From contig JAJSSI010000010.1 of the NCBI GenBank assembly GCA_031841125.1, forward strand, positions 1 through 64,000: a stretch of 64,000 bases of DNA, written 5' to 3'. The notes beneath the pieces are model-generated. The model saw only the letters and a program-made list of their open reading frames with translations. It was not told the origin of the DNA and did not search any database. A program made the translations under genes and the position numbers. Source of the DNA: Acanthococcus lagerstroemiae (Eukaryota; Arthropoda; Insecta; Hemiptera; Eriococcidae). Positions 33,750-44,148 of this stretch are shown here, in pieces. Each line of letters begins with the position of its first letter. The stretch's first letter is position 1.

Positions 33750-34880
33750 GGAGGATTACCTGATAATACATATACAGTCTCATAAATTGTACGCTATCAT
33801 GTATGCCAATGTGCAATGTCTCTCAGTCTGCAGGAAGTGGGTGTGTTACCATTCCCCGGTTTACGCCTGTAGCTGACGCCCTGAGCCTACCATGCGCTTT
33901 CGGTTGAAATATGGGAAACAAACTGCAGACATTGGTGTCAACTTAGGACACAATTTTCCTCCATAGTGATGGGATGCACTATACACATCACAAGGGTCAT
34001 AAACTAATTCACAAAAATAACTGATGTTGAATGTATACCAAAAACATGTATTATATAACAAGGGTATCAACAACATTTAATATGTCACAAAGCATCAACA
34101 TTACGAAAGGGATTAGAATCATATCTCAGTGGTACGTGCTTATCACCATACACTTAGACAAAATTAATGAACGGCAATGATCACCTATCACATTACATCA
34201 TACTGGTACGGGTTACAGCAGTGAAGGTGCCCCGTTAAATGCAGGACAAGCCCGTTCTCGTGACCCGACAGATATGATAAAAACATTATTTACCCAAGGA
34301 CACTCGACATAGTAAAGTAACTTACAACTGGCTTATATAAACTAACTTACAAGTACATGAACACAAGAGTTTCAAATATTACAGCGCATTCAAAACGGAA
34401 CGAACATTTCAACTTATACATACAGGAGTACATATGTTTCACATACTAAAGCAACGTATAGGAACTAAGAGTTCATCTTATACTTAAAAGGAAAACATAA
34501 GCCTCACATCCTACAGCACCGTCATTAAGAAACTATCAATTTACTTTATAATTACATAAACGCATGAGTTGTATATGAGTGACGAGCCGTCACATATCAA
34601 TGCAATTCTCTCTTCCACAATGCTGATTCACACTATACTCGGGTCGGCTCTTACATGTAGACATAATTTTCGAAGTCTCTGCTGATTATAAACAGGCACG
34701 GAGGAGGAAGATCGTGTATCTCACAGTTTTTTCACCTTTGTTGATTCTCTACCTATCGGTGATACAGTTCCCCCATATTAAAGATCTAGTCCCGTCAGTC
34801 ACCACGGATATACTCATGAGAAAAATTTGTAGATGGTTCTGAAACACCCACTTCATACTACCCTGTTATCCGTCGTGATT
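33750..34880. other. No gene identified
   Basis: Moderately AT-rich sequence without supported coding blocks. It borders the primase-like gene whose last codons end at 34883. Confidence 0.4.
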
Positions 34881-34882
34881 CC

Positions 34883-35705
34883 CTACTGGGCAACGGTGGA
34901 AATTCCCTGTTTATAGTCATATACATGTCGTAAGGACAAGTCGGCCATACATTGAATTTCAATGATGGATGACACGACGGATGAAGACTGATCCTCTTTC
35001 ACGCTAATATTATTATTCCGGTGTCTGCGATGATGAAAGGGACACGTTATCCCGCGAACAAGGTGTGAGACGGTATACTCCTGGTGATGATTTAATAAAT
35101 ACGACTGACTACTTTGAAATGAACCGTAGGTGTTGACAAGATGTCTATGTAATTCACTGGACATTGTTAATGGACCATGTGTACGACCTTGCGGATGACG
35201 CCGTGCCGTCACCATTGAGCTATCACCTAATTGACGCAGGGTCTGTTCAACTTCTTCTGCTACCTGCATTAATGCAACATCTTCAGCCGATGGTTCATCC
35301 TCTTCCACATTGTTTATTGATTCACATGCCGACTTGACAACGGCGTGTGTGGGATTCAGTAGGATCGAGTCCCCGTCGATATTCACTATACTGCTAATGG
35401 TCCCCCAGGTGGTAGTTCGTACATGTATGAGAGAGTGGAGAAACAGTTCCTCCATGGATGGCGACCCAACAAGACTATGCGAGGTGATCATAAAGGTTCT
35501 ACATGATCCTACTTTGTGACAGTATACTAATCGCATATTTCTGCCACGATGATAGACCCGTGTATCTACAATTTCTCGAATACTGGGCGGCAACGATTTT
35601 ATAAATTTTGACAGAATATCCATTGAAGCAAAGATTATGCCAGGAAATACAATGTGATACGACTTCTTCTCGTCCGTGGAACTATTTTTTAGAACATATA
35701 CACAT
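34883..35705 (-). CDS. Primase-like protein, C-terminal exon (UL52/PrimPol type)
   Basis: An open minus-strand exon after an acceptor at 35706. It reads KKSYHIVFPGIIF, then IREIVDTRVYHRGRNMRLVY CHKVG (17 residues later a FLHSLI segment), and near the end a CPFHHRRHRNNN motif. The order 'K-S-H-I ... (V/I)D-x-x-VY-x-x-x-R-x-x-R ... K-x-G' followed by a Cys/His-rich end is the pattern of the second half of archaeo-eukaryotic primases such as PrimPol and herpesvirus UL52. The catalytic Asp-x-Asp half should lie upstream but was not recognised. Neighbouring minus-strand genes to 41.1 kb are also split by introns. Motif-level call only. Confidence 0.5.
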
Positions 35706-36010
35706 CTGGCGGGTTCCAGGGCATAGTATCACAGTAGGATCTGCTAGATGTATTGTCCTATTTATGTACTGAAGCCCCCTATTTTGTTTCTTGATTATTG
35801 TTATCATGTGAGTTTGACGAATATCAGTAGTATGATGCATTTACCCATATGTCCGATTTGTGATCCTATTTCTGTAATGACCGACCCGTGACAGCACCAG
35901 TACCACGATTGACCTTTCTACCGCCAGTGCATGTTCATTGACGCAGAGCCACTTACATTCATGTTGACACTCACCACCGGACTATTTGAACCTGCACCTT
36001 ATACAACTTC

Positions 36011-36493
36011 CTACGATTCGAGCGTTTCTCTATGTGACTGCAGCAAGTTTGAAGACAACGGTTTAAAAAATACATCGAGGAAACTACAATAATACCGGCA
36101 ATAGTGCCCACCATGTTCAACCCTGTATTCGTGTATCGTTGACGTGTCGAGGGTGCGATTGTAGGCCTCCTCCAGTAGAATTCCCAGTATGTGTACACGT
36201 TCGTCCTCTTCCAGCGTCGACATACACTGGGCTGCGTCCTCTTCGTCATGAGTGCATAGGGACAATAATACGATCCGGGTACTTTCCAGATTCACTGTTC
36301 GATGAATATTACCATACTGGATTGGAAAACAATCACTCAAATGTAGCAGCTCTTCGCGTAGGTGAGGTTCCCACCTGTGATAGGCGTCTCCTGCGTGAGC
36401 CAACAGGATGGGATGATGGTTTGGATGAAACTCCGATAACGAGGATACACTAATGGTTGACATTTCGTACACACCCTCCCAAGACGATCTCAT
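36011..36493 (-). CDS. Unrecognised ORF (160 codons)
   Basis: It starts MRSSWEGVYEMSTISVSSLS; the middle is acidic and Glu-rich. Over the last 130 bases an alternative frame encodes a hydrophobic segment, VGTIAGIIVVSSMYF, with a short basic tail, so the real protein may end as a single-pass membrane protein after a frameshift or splice. Position and strand put it in the primase-like cluster. Function unknown. Confidence 0.35.
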   Translation of the reverse strand: MRSSWEGVYEMSTISVSSLSEFHPNHHPILLAHAGDAYHRWEPHLREELLHLSDCFPIQYGNIHRTVNLESTRIVLLSLCTHDEEDAAQCMSTLEEDERVHILGILLEEAYNRTLDTSTIHEYRVEHGGHYCRYYCSFLDVFFKPLSSNLLQSHRETLES

Positions 36494-36663
36494 ATAATGT
36501 AAGATGACCTTAAAGACTCGTTTGGTAAGGCAATAGTACAGGAAGTGACCCTGTGAGTTCGAAATAAACTATCGAGTTTAGCAATCAGTTGTATATTCGG
36601 CATGCCCGGAACCGCCGATGGCCTCGCTGTGGTAGATCGTCGCATCACCTTCACCGGTGTGTG

Positions 36664-39100
36664 CTAACTCCGGGTCGCAGCATGAGCTAAACAAAGAGCC
36701 GACAAATTGACTGCCCCCCGCAGATCAGGCGACATCTCTAAAATACTAGATGTTTTGCGACAAGATTCTCGAACCTGTAGCCGTCTCAGAAACCTGGCAA
36801 ACAGGATGTTTGAGTCATACCATATGGTACAGGTCTTCATGACTCCGTTCGAACATTGGGGATAATTCTGTACCACAGCAAAGTACAACTCCTGCAGCTG
36901 AACTTGTAGGATGTAACCCATTTTAATATACAGGTCCTTCGCCAATTCTTTAATACGCACCACTATGCCAATGACCACATATCCCTCATGCTGATACTTA
37001 CTATCACATGGTGTCTACAGGTTTGGAAAATTTGGAAAGTTTGGAAAAAGTCAGGAATTTGAAAAGTAGGTCAGGAAATTTGTAAATAGTCAGGAAATTC
37101 AACAATATTTTTAAGAAGTTTGGAAAAAAACAAAGAATGAACTCATGGAAAATTTTTTTCGTCGTTTAATTTTACTTCAGCATTTCCTAGAGTCGTATTC
37201 TACAAATAAAATGCTTTCACCCAAAAACCAACTTCAAATTTCAGTTCATTTTAACCATTGCGTCTGGTAGTATAAACATAAATGTATACTGTCTATACTG
37301 TAAAGGTTTAAAGAAGAGAAAAAAAAAGTTTGGAAAAAGTCAGGAATTTATATTTTTCCATTCTTGTAGACACCTTGTATCATGTAGCCACTGATTTGTT
37401 CCAAATACATAGGGAATACATTTGTATCCTCCGAGGGAGCGATATACTGCTGAGGGATGACAGTCGTATTCGAAGCCGGCAATGAAAAACTCATCCAACC
37501 ACATTGTGTACAGTCTAAGATTACAACTTCTTGGATTTACAGTCTTACCAAGGACAACAAAGTAGTTTGCATGCAGATTCAAAATGTCATCGACATTGCA
37601 CGTCTTGCTTTTTATATCGCGTTGGTAATTCCGTCTCCAGGGCTTCTCTTGTGTTCACCACACAGGCAGGCCAGTGCGACACAATTCTTCTGTAACACCA
37701 ATTACATTACCATTTACGTCCTCCGTTCATACTAACACTAGTCACAATTATGTTGACATGGCAGTACAAGACGCATGTCTTCATCCGGTGTGAAATATTA
37801 GAATGATACTATACTTAACCTATTGCTGGAACAGGACATTGATTGTCAGGGCCCACGTTGTGCCCACGCATCATGCGACGTCCCCATGGCGACACGTTTT
37901 TGGGAGCAGCAATGTCTCGTTGATCACTAGTCAATTCATCTACAAATGACAAAATAATATAGTGATTCACAGTGTTACCATCGAGCTGCTCCTGCTACAA
38001 TGTGATGATGACTTACTAATTCCTGAATCGATGCTCAACGAATTCCGTAGACATTGAACGGGCTGGGCTGTTTCTGTAACAAACACACTTCATTATTCTT
38101 CCAGTCCCATGCGTCTACTGCCTAACTATCTTCTCCTGTGCTCTATTCAGTTACCTAAGTTATGAGTTGACCGCGGTGTTTTAACATTAGTGACCGGATA
38201 GGTAAGGCAACGTTGTGTTGTCCCTACTGCTATATCCCTATTCTGTATATTCTGTACCGGCGACTTGTGTCTCGTCAAGCTCTCGTGGTGAATCAGAATG
38301 TCGCCAACCGCACCTTCATCTCTTGTGGTCACCGTTACAACAGGTCGACCATAGACCGGTTCACCATCATGCATGTTGTCATTATCTACAATGTTTCAAT
38401 TCACTGTAGTATTTCTGTACGTACAATATCAATGAAGCTTTCACGTACATTTGTACTTGATTTACCTGCATTCTGAAATTCCGTGTCTTCTTCTTCAGCG
38501 ATTGCACTGGACTGCGCATTATTAGCATTTTCGTCATTTCCTGAAATACACGTACAATTATCAGATGTACGAGCAGTATATCATCATATCCTTGAATACT
38601 AACGCCCTCATTCGATTTCATTCATCTTGTGTAATATCTTCTCGCACCTCTTAATTCCGACATATGGTGATATCTCTCGATTTAGTACACTGCCTCGGGC
38701 CCTCTTATTCAATTCGTATGTTCCTGTGCTACCAAAGTAGCCTATGATCTATGTACTTCGCTCTTCAATTCCTACCTGCCAGATAGTCTGCATCGTCAGT
38801 CACGTAACGTCTCTCTGCCTGAAGTTCATGTCGTTGCATGGTCTCCTCCCACCAATGCTCCTTGGGCATATTGCTGTGCGAAAGTTGGGAATCGGCGACA
38901 TCGGCCATCACCGGATCACTTGCCGGTATGGCAGTACACGATTCCGTATTGTCGTCATCTGTAAAACATATATCAATGCTGTATCTTGCCGCTAGTCCGT
39001 TGACGACAACTCAGAACTAGGCACTGCAAATCATTACCACTACAGTGAGAGTGTTCGCGGTCTTCCTCCGCAAATCCTCGTTCAGGTTCGCTTGCGTCAT
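36664..39100 (-). pseudogene. Seven-exon gene of unknown function, interrupted by a MITE
   Basis: Exons 39038-39100, 38776-38958, 38466-38540, 38155-38385, 38017-38073, 37820-37939 and 36664-37647 all have GT/AG ends, and every intron falls in phase 1, so the frame is continuous. The N-terminal exons are acidic and Ser/Asn-rich (GNDENANNAQSSAIAEEEDT). The last exon holds a folded-looking part (LHANYFVVLGKTVNPRSCNL, LARFLRR-like FARFLRRLQV). The MITE at 37007-37377 cuts the last exon; without it and one 5-bp duplication the frame reads straight through. Upstream exons before 39100 are likely. I do not recognise a family. Confidence 0.55.
37007..37377. mobile_element. MITE, CAAGGTGTCTACA family, copy 2
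   Basis: Left end CATGGTGTCTACAGG; right end reversed CAAGGTGTCTACAAG. It is flanked by TATCA at 37002-37006 and 37378-37382, a 5-bp target duplication. Same internal words as the copy at 21986-22381. Inserted in the coding exon of the gene above. Confidence 0.88.
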
Positions 39101-39515
39101 CTATAATGTACAACGACATGTATCAGTCCTATAATTGTGTCATCTACTGTAAACATGTCACACATTTGACACATCTGCATTACCTTCACTTGTTTGTCAG
39201 TCAGTCTGTCCCGTGCAGTCGTCGCTAGTAGTTGTTACGGCTGCCGAACTCATCTTCACATCCAAGAGTAGTTGTAACAACTGGTCAGCTTCATCCACCC
39301 CCTGTTGACATAGGACTATCTTAGTCGCTGAAACATATTAAACGTAACATTATTGTTGTTGTCGGACTACATTCAACTTCTTTGACTTCATGAACCGGAC
39401 TGCATCATTATAATTAGTTAGTACACGGCTCGGAGATCTGCTGTCACTCATTCATCACTACACCACACCTAACCTAGTACTCCTACATGACAGTGTGATG
39501 CTGTAACAGCACGTC

Positions 39516-40014
39516 TCACCCATTATCAGTATCCATTACAGTGCCTCCATCTTTCCGATTCGCACCGTTATCGTTATCATTGTCACTGCCCTCCACTTCC
39601 CAAACAGGTCGCCTTTTCCGACATTTGGCTGGTGGTCTAGGAGCACTGGCCGCTGCATCAGTCGTTTCCTCATCAATATCGCAGTCCTCGTTTCGCACCC
39701 CTACAGCAGGCCGTCGCTTCCTCGGAGCTCTCCGACGACGTTTTCGCATGGCGTCCAGCTTGCACTGTTCATCAGCACCGAGGGTCCTCCATGACACCAG
39801 TTTGAGAACCTTCCACCACTCTGATGAATTGTATTCGCCGTACCCTATCAGGGGCAGACCGCTACCTGAATAGTGTTCTCCCAGTATTTGTATGCCAGTG
39901 GGAGTACTCCAAAATGGAAATCAGTGTCCGACCAGCCGTTCCGCTGTCGGATCCTCGGGATAGTGCGACGCCCGCTGTAGTTCATGCTTAATGCGATAGG
40001 AGTGACCGTTCATC
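39516..40014 (-). CDS. Unrecognised basic protein region
   Basis: Minus-strand frames overlap here. One (about 39850-39990) starts MNYSGRRTIPRIRQRNGWSD and runs to a possible donor GTAGCG. The other runs to a stop at 39516 with WRTLGADEQCKLDAMRKRRR, a Lys/Arg-rich nuclear-localisation-like stretch and an acidic tail. They may be exons of one gene or overlapping genes; I cannot decide. Same strand as the primase-like cluster. Confidence 0.35.
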
Positions 40015-40152
40015 CTAAAAGATCACATAACACGTCACTAGCAATCCTATTCAGTCATGTAGCCAGGTATCCTACCCTGACTTCTTATTTCTACATGCAC
40101 CCATACTACACCTACTGTTTACTTTAGTTTCTCCAAATAGACAAAATAACAC

Positions 40153-41060
40153 TTATGGAATTTGACAGCAATGACAGACTACTCTTATGGTGTGGTCCTC
40201 GTAATCTAAGAGTGCAATTGACGGAGGCTTGGCTGCCAAATTATTCCAGTCGATTTGCCACGTTAGTTCGGGAAGGTCATAGCCCTCATCAGCGGGACCA
40301 CCCGGGTACCATTCAATTCGCGTATCGTACAGCAGCGGATTCCAATGCTTAGCCACGACATTGTAATATGTCGCACGTCGAATCCGCTCGGCTGCGGCTG
40401 GCCCTCCGAGTACTGCCATTAGACGCTCCGGGGCCGGCGGGACGGCATCAGTTTGAAACTCCCCCTTTATGGCAGAGACGGTCGACGGCACATTCCAAAT
40501 TCGTTAGGTTGCAATGTGTAGGTCAGCTTCACCTGACTTAGTCGACAGCCTTCTCCGATTTGCGTTAACGCCTCCTTCGCTTGCGTCATAATCGTGCTTG
40601 AGATATCGTTCAAATGATCCAGTTGATCATGTATCCGCCCTACAGAATGTACACCCACTTATTACTTTTCATATTCTTACATGTCATACATTTATGAAGG
40701 AACAACACTAACCCGGAGCCGCGCCTAAATTCAGTTCTGCACGCGAAGCTTCTAGTGTCGCGATTAACATGCTGTAGTACTCGATTTCAACATTAATTTT
40801 TTTTTCAATTATGCGGGTCATGCTGTCAACTGGCTCGTGGACGATAGGACTTGGTGGATCAAAATCTACAACACATCATGATCTCGTCTTACTTCCTTCT
40901 TAGAACTACTAAAATGAAAATTTTTTTTCATACTAATCATGTATCATACCTTCGGAGGCGTCAGTGATCTGTGCGCCGGCAATATGCAATTGCATGAGCA
41001 CGGGTACTGACTGCATTGCTATCTCTCCCTCCGCATCCGACTCACCCTCTTCTGTTGTTA
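40153..41060 (-). CDS. Unrecognised multi-exon gene
   Basis: Exons 40950-41060 (acidic, TTEEGESDAEGEIAMQS), 40713-40865 (PPSPIVHEPVDSMTRIIEKK) and 40153-40639 join in phase 1, like the neighbouring gene. In the last exon the frame must change near 40505 to reach the open stretch with VSAIKGEFQTDAVPPAPERL, WYPGGPADEGYDLPELTWQI and CHCCQIP. That is either a sequence-level frameshift or an unseen small intron. Family unknown. Confidence 0.4.
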
Positions 41061-41273
41061 CTGGTACAACACTATAGCATATGAGTAGTAATTGGGTCAC
41101 TTGGGTACACATCACAGACTATGCCAAGTGCCAGTGGTAAGTCATGCGTGCGCATCCAAGGTGGCCCGTGGGAAAAAATTTTTCTACTACTAATATGATG
41201 ACGTCGTGCACTATAATTAATTTTTTTCATAAAATATGACTTATAATAATATGTACACTTATACTTAGATTTT

Positions 41274-41762
41274 TTATCCGCAGACATCTTCGTCACCCTC
41301 GGGCGCTGCTAGATACTTACTTTTTTCCACATAGTTGGTCATATTATAAATTTCCCCATACTGCATTAAGCACATACAAGGTTCTGTGTATTTCAGATCA
41401 AAAAATCTACACTTGCACTCTTGACACAACTCAATACAGAAACAACCTCCGTGAGTAGCCTGAGGTAAAATAATTGTAGGGAACTCATATCCACCTTTCT
41501 CAGCCTTCTGCATGCCTGTGTACATTAAGAAATGAGTAGACTCGCGAAACTCTGTCAACTTTTTCTCATCATTGAATTCCTTAATGAAACGTGGTGGGAG
41601 TACAATTTTTACATCATCCAAGACGCACGCATACTGATCCTGACCATTCCACTTACTCTTGAACGAAAATATCTCTTTCACTGTATACAAAACACGTTCT
41701 CTCAAGTTCTGGATCTTCACAAAAGGTATAGTAGAACGAATTTCACAGCAAGGAGAATCCAT
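41274..41762 (-). CDS. Putative viral replication accessory protein (SSB-like)
   Basis: ATG at 41762 opens 162 aa without introns. PFVKIQNLRERVLYTVKEIF, a charged SKWNGQDQYACVL and KIVLPPRFIKEF make the alternating pattern of a beta-rich, OB-like protein. Short proteins of this kind (a 'KI..L....Y.V' start and 'LPPR(F/Y)') accompany virus-derived genes in insect genomes, but I cannot name the family, so the SSB label is a guess from shape. The C-terminal end is Cys-rich (CFCIELCQECKCRFFD). Two TATA-like boxes lie upstream, and the leader shares CTGTGGAC(T/C)TCACAGTG with the 60.8-kb gene. A decayed copy is at 27684. Confidence 0.5.
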   Translation of the reverse strand: MDSPCCEIRSTIPFVKIQNLRERVLYTVKEIFSFKSKWNGQDQYACVLDDVKIVLPPRFIKEFNDEKKLTEFRESTHFLMYTGMQKAEKGGYEFPTIILPQATHGGCFCIELCQECKCRFFDLKYTEPCMCLMQYGEIYNMTNYVEKSKYLAAPEGDEDVCG

Positions 41763-41856
41763 TATCCGCAAGCACGTCTGAACACTGTGAAGTCCACAGT
41801 AAGAATGAGGAGACTGTCTGAGAGTACCCCTATTTATAGATATCTACATATTGCCT

Positions 41857-41874
41857 TCATTTATACTTTTTTGC
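41857..41874 (-). promoter_or_regulatory. TATA cassette of the 41.3-kb gene
   Basis: The minus strand reads GCAAAAAAGTATAAATGAAG, matching TGAAAAAGTATAAATAGAAG at 60750 and the box at 42667-42688. A second box (CTATAAATAG) lies nearer the gene at about 41829-41838. Confidence 0.65.
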
Positions 41875-41945
41875 ACTTCCCCCACCACCATTTTTATTCT
41901 AAGGCAAAAAGTGGTGTTAGCTTACACGACCTACAGTACTTATCA

Positions 41946-42596
41946 CTATTCGGTCTCAACCCATTCATCCTTGAATTTGAAATGTACCTGGATCATCTCG
42001 TCTGAAATGTAAACTATATTCACAACCTCCAAACGATCATCGAGTAAGATTTCGTAGAATCTGAGCGGGTCGACGACAAACTCAGTCTGAGTCAAGTTCA
42101 GTCTTTTGGCAAAACCGTACTTCTCAGCTATATAGGATTCTGTAAATTTGTAACAGGCCTGAGTAATACCCTTAGCTAAGTAGTAGAAGTTTACATCTTT
42201 TAAATTCTCATCGTTTAAAATTTCTGTATATCTACAATCATCTGTAACATATTCTGTAATAACCCCATTCGCACATAGATTTAATTCGTCAACAAACTCT
42301 GTCATATTCTCCGGCTTATGCCGTAATACACGTTGTTCGATAGCAGTAATTAATTCTGCTTTACGCATTTTACTAAAACTAGGGATTTTTAATTCTCGTG
42401 CCGTATCTTTCAGATTCTTTACTCGTAATTTCCTTGTATCTCGATAAAGATGTTCTTGATACGTACCATACTGCCTATCACCCGGGGGACTATCTGGTTC
42501 CTGATGTATTTCTGAGACTTGTTCAATTTGATTATTTTTTTTCATACTAACAGACTGGGTGCTATCAATATCAACTCGTGTTGTATCTTGAGACAT
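41946..42596 (-). CDS. SAP/Rho-N-like DNA-binding protein
   Basis: I chose ATG at 42596 (MSQDTTRVDIDSTQ) because it is the first ATG after the TATA box at about 42670; 216 aa. Residues of about 58-92 read LRVKNLKDTARELKIPSFSK then MRKAELITAIEQRV, a helix-extended-helix SAP/Rho-N pattern that binds DNA or RNA. The C-terminal half is acidic with repeated 'FYEILLDD/YTEILNDE' segments suggesting an internal duplication. A similar N-terminal module opens the 60.9-kb protein, and their promoters match. Likely an early nuclear protein of the element; the exact role is unknown. Confidence 0.6.
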   Translation of the reverse strand: MSQDTTRVDIDSTQSVSMKKNNQIEQVSEIHQEPDSPPGDRQYGTYQEHLYRDTRKLRVKNLKDTARELKIPSFSKMRKAELITAIEQRVLRHKPENMTEFVDELNLCANGVITEYVTDDCRYTEILNDENLKDVNFYYLAKGITQACYKFTESYIAEKYGFAKRLNLTQTEFVVDPLRFYEILLDDRLEVVNIVYISDEMIQVHFKFKDEWVETE

Positions 42597-42629
42597 TGTT
42601 AAGCAACATACACATGTGTTCACTATGAC

Positions 42630-42690
42630 AAGCACAGCAAGAGTGATTATACTAGGTAGAGCTACCTATATTTATACTTTTTCAGAGGTA
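42630..42690 (-). promoter_or_regulatory. Early-type promoter (TATA plus initiator region)
   Basis: The minus strand reads CTCTGAAAAAGTATAAATA followed by CCTAGTATAATCACTCTTGC. Both blocks recur at the same spacing in the plus-strand promoter at 60744-60800, so the two promoters are inverted copies or share strict sequence requirements. Confidence 0.85.
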
Positions 42691-42954
42691 GAACAGTCCC
42701 TAGACCACGCCCGCCACGCATCTTCCTTTATTGCTGATCATGGGACTGCGATGTACTGTGTTTACCTATGTACTGTGTATTTCTTTCACAGAATTTTAGT
42801 TTCTTATAACGCACTGCAGAAACACAAAGCATAAGAGAGCAGTTATCCGTACACTCACATAGCTATAAGTCAACTCATTATACCCTTTTTGATTTATAAT
42901 TTCTCGTCTACACAACTCGGATGTTTGTACATAGAACAATGTAGTCTTCAATAC

Positions 42955-43161
42955 TCAACCAATTAGTAATCTTCTATCGCGATGTATTTTATGTAAAATT
43001 GGTGTTAAAATCTTCCCAGTTTGTTTAATTCTCCTATGAAATCGCCGACGATCTAACGCTATACGCATCCATGGACCCTTCCGAGCTTCACGTGCCGCGT
43101 CGTAGAAATCACACATAAAAATTACCGTCGCGGTATCGGCAAAAGTCACACGCTTCCCCAT
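42955..43161 (-). CDS. GADD34/PPP1R15-like small protein (PP1/eIF2-alpha cofactor type)
   Basis: Intronless 68-aa protein, ATG at 43161. Residues 4-7 are RVTF, a canonical RVxF docking site for protein phosphatase 1. Residues 28-45 read KGPWMRIALDRRRFHRRI, closely following the GPW...A.DR.RF.(R/K)RI signature by which GADD34/CReP-type proteins engage PP1 and eIF2-alpha; a basic HR..R tail follows. Host versions are far longer; compact versions like this are known from some large DNA viruses, where they keep eIF2-alpha dephosphorylated during infection. A TATAAATA box lies about 90 bases upstream (43255-43263) and the neighbours are viral-type genes. The frame is intact. Role is by similarity only. 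Confidence 0.75.
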   Translation of the reverse strand: MGKRVTFADTATVIFMCDFYDAAREARKGPWMRIALDRRRFHRRIKQTGKILTPILHKIHRDRRLLIG

Positions 43162-43254
43162 ACTTTTAATTCAGCGGCGCGACAACGTGAATATAACGTA
43201 CAATATTCGGAAAATGTCACTGAGAGAGTGTGTGTGTATTAGTGCACGCACCTT

Positions 43255-43263
43255 GTATTTATA
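43255..43263 (-). promoter_or_regulatory. TATA box of the GADD34-like gene
   Basis: The minus strand reads GTATAAATAC, 92 bases before the ATG. It is preceded by CTCTCAGTGTAATA, and a second CTCTCAGTGACATT lies in the leader. Confidence 0.55.
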
Positions 43264-43649
43264 CTATTACACTGAGAGTATTCTCGTCGACATCACGATC
43301 AGCTGCGCGCGCATACATCTCGTGACGTGTTTGCAACTGGTAGTTGATTCACCCAAACCTTCGACCATACATATTACATGGACTGCTAATACTGATAAGA
43401 ATTTGAAGCCAAACATTGCAGTCGGCCACTTGTGAAAAAGCGTACCTTCATTTGGTATCTTTGATTTACGTTGGAACCTTCGACCATGGTTGAAGGTTGG
43501 AACTGGGAAGAAATTTTTAATTTTAAGTGAAGGTGAAAATTAATAACATTCTTAAAATAATTGCAATCGAATTTCGTCCGTTTTGTACTACATTAATAAT
43601 TTATCCTTCATCTGAATCATAAGTACTCCTAATGTAGATTCTTGTGAAA

Positions 43650-43920
43650 ATGTATTTTCCTCACTCAATGGGGACAAAGATGAATATTGATACTGGCAAG
43701 TACAAGATTCTTGAAGTAGCTGAGATTAATGAAGTACGACTGCACTGTAAGATTACAATACCTAAGTTATTACTGTATGAAGGACTGAAGGTAATATTAC
43801 GTACTAATCAAGTTCCTTTCCGTTTCTCTGTAGGTTGAAGTTATCATCATCAATACTCTAAGAGGAAAATACGCTACGTCTCTCAAGAATTTTCAGCATT
43901 ATGGGTTTGCCTCGATATGA
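43650..43920 (+). CDS. Putative small spliced gene (75 aa)
   Basis: ATG at 43650. Exon 1 is 43650-43790 and exon 2 is 43834-43920. The 43-base intron has GTAATA, a branch-like TACTAAT, a pyrimidine run and TAG, and joins GLK to VEVIIINTLRGKYATSLKNF in phase 0. The peptide has an alternating hydrophobic pattern (beta-rich, TGKYKILEVAEINEVRLHCK). No family recognised. It lies between the viral-type cluster and the P-type gene and is transcribed away from the former. Confidence 0.4.
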
Positions 43921-44148
43921 AGTACGTGCTATCTTAGTATGGCCGGTCAATCTATTAATGTACAATAGACCTACGTGTTGAAGTGATCTTGAATAATATA
44001 GGCAAGCTATTTTTCAAAGAGTTGTATTAGATACTTTTGTAGTTTCAGTTATTTTGCCTGCCTTCAAAGAATAGATATGTAAGTCGAAAGATGTATTTGT
44101 ATTTCACACACACTAAAAGAAAACAATAAGTACCGACAATAATTCGTT

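Noticed and set aside
39840..39990. Parvovirus-like phospholipase motif in the 39.5-40.0 kb region
   Set aside because: A loose resemblance around YGEYN-type residues lacks the HD catalytic pair and calcium-loop pattern.
43187..43435. 82-codon plus-strand frame
   Set aside because: It overlaps the promoter and leader of the GADD34-like gene and has no recognisable pattern.
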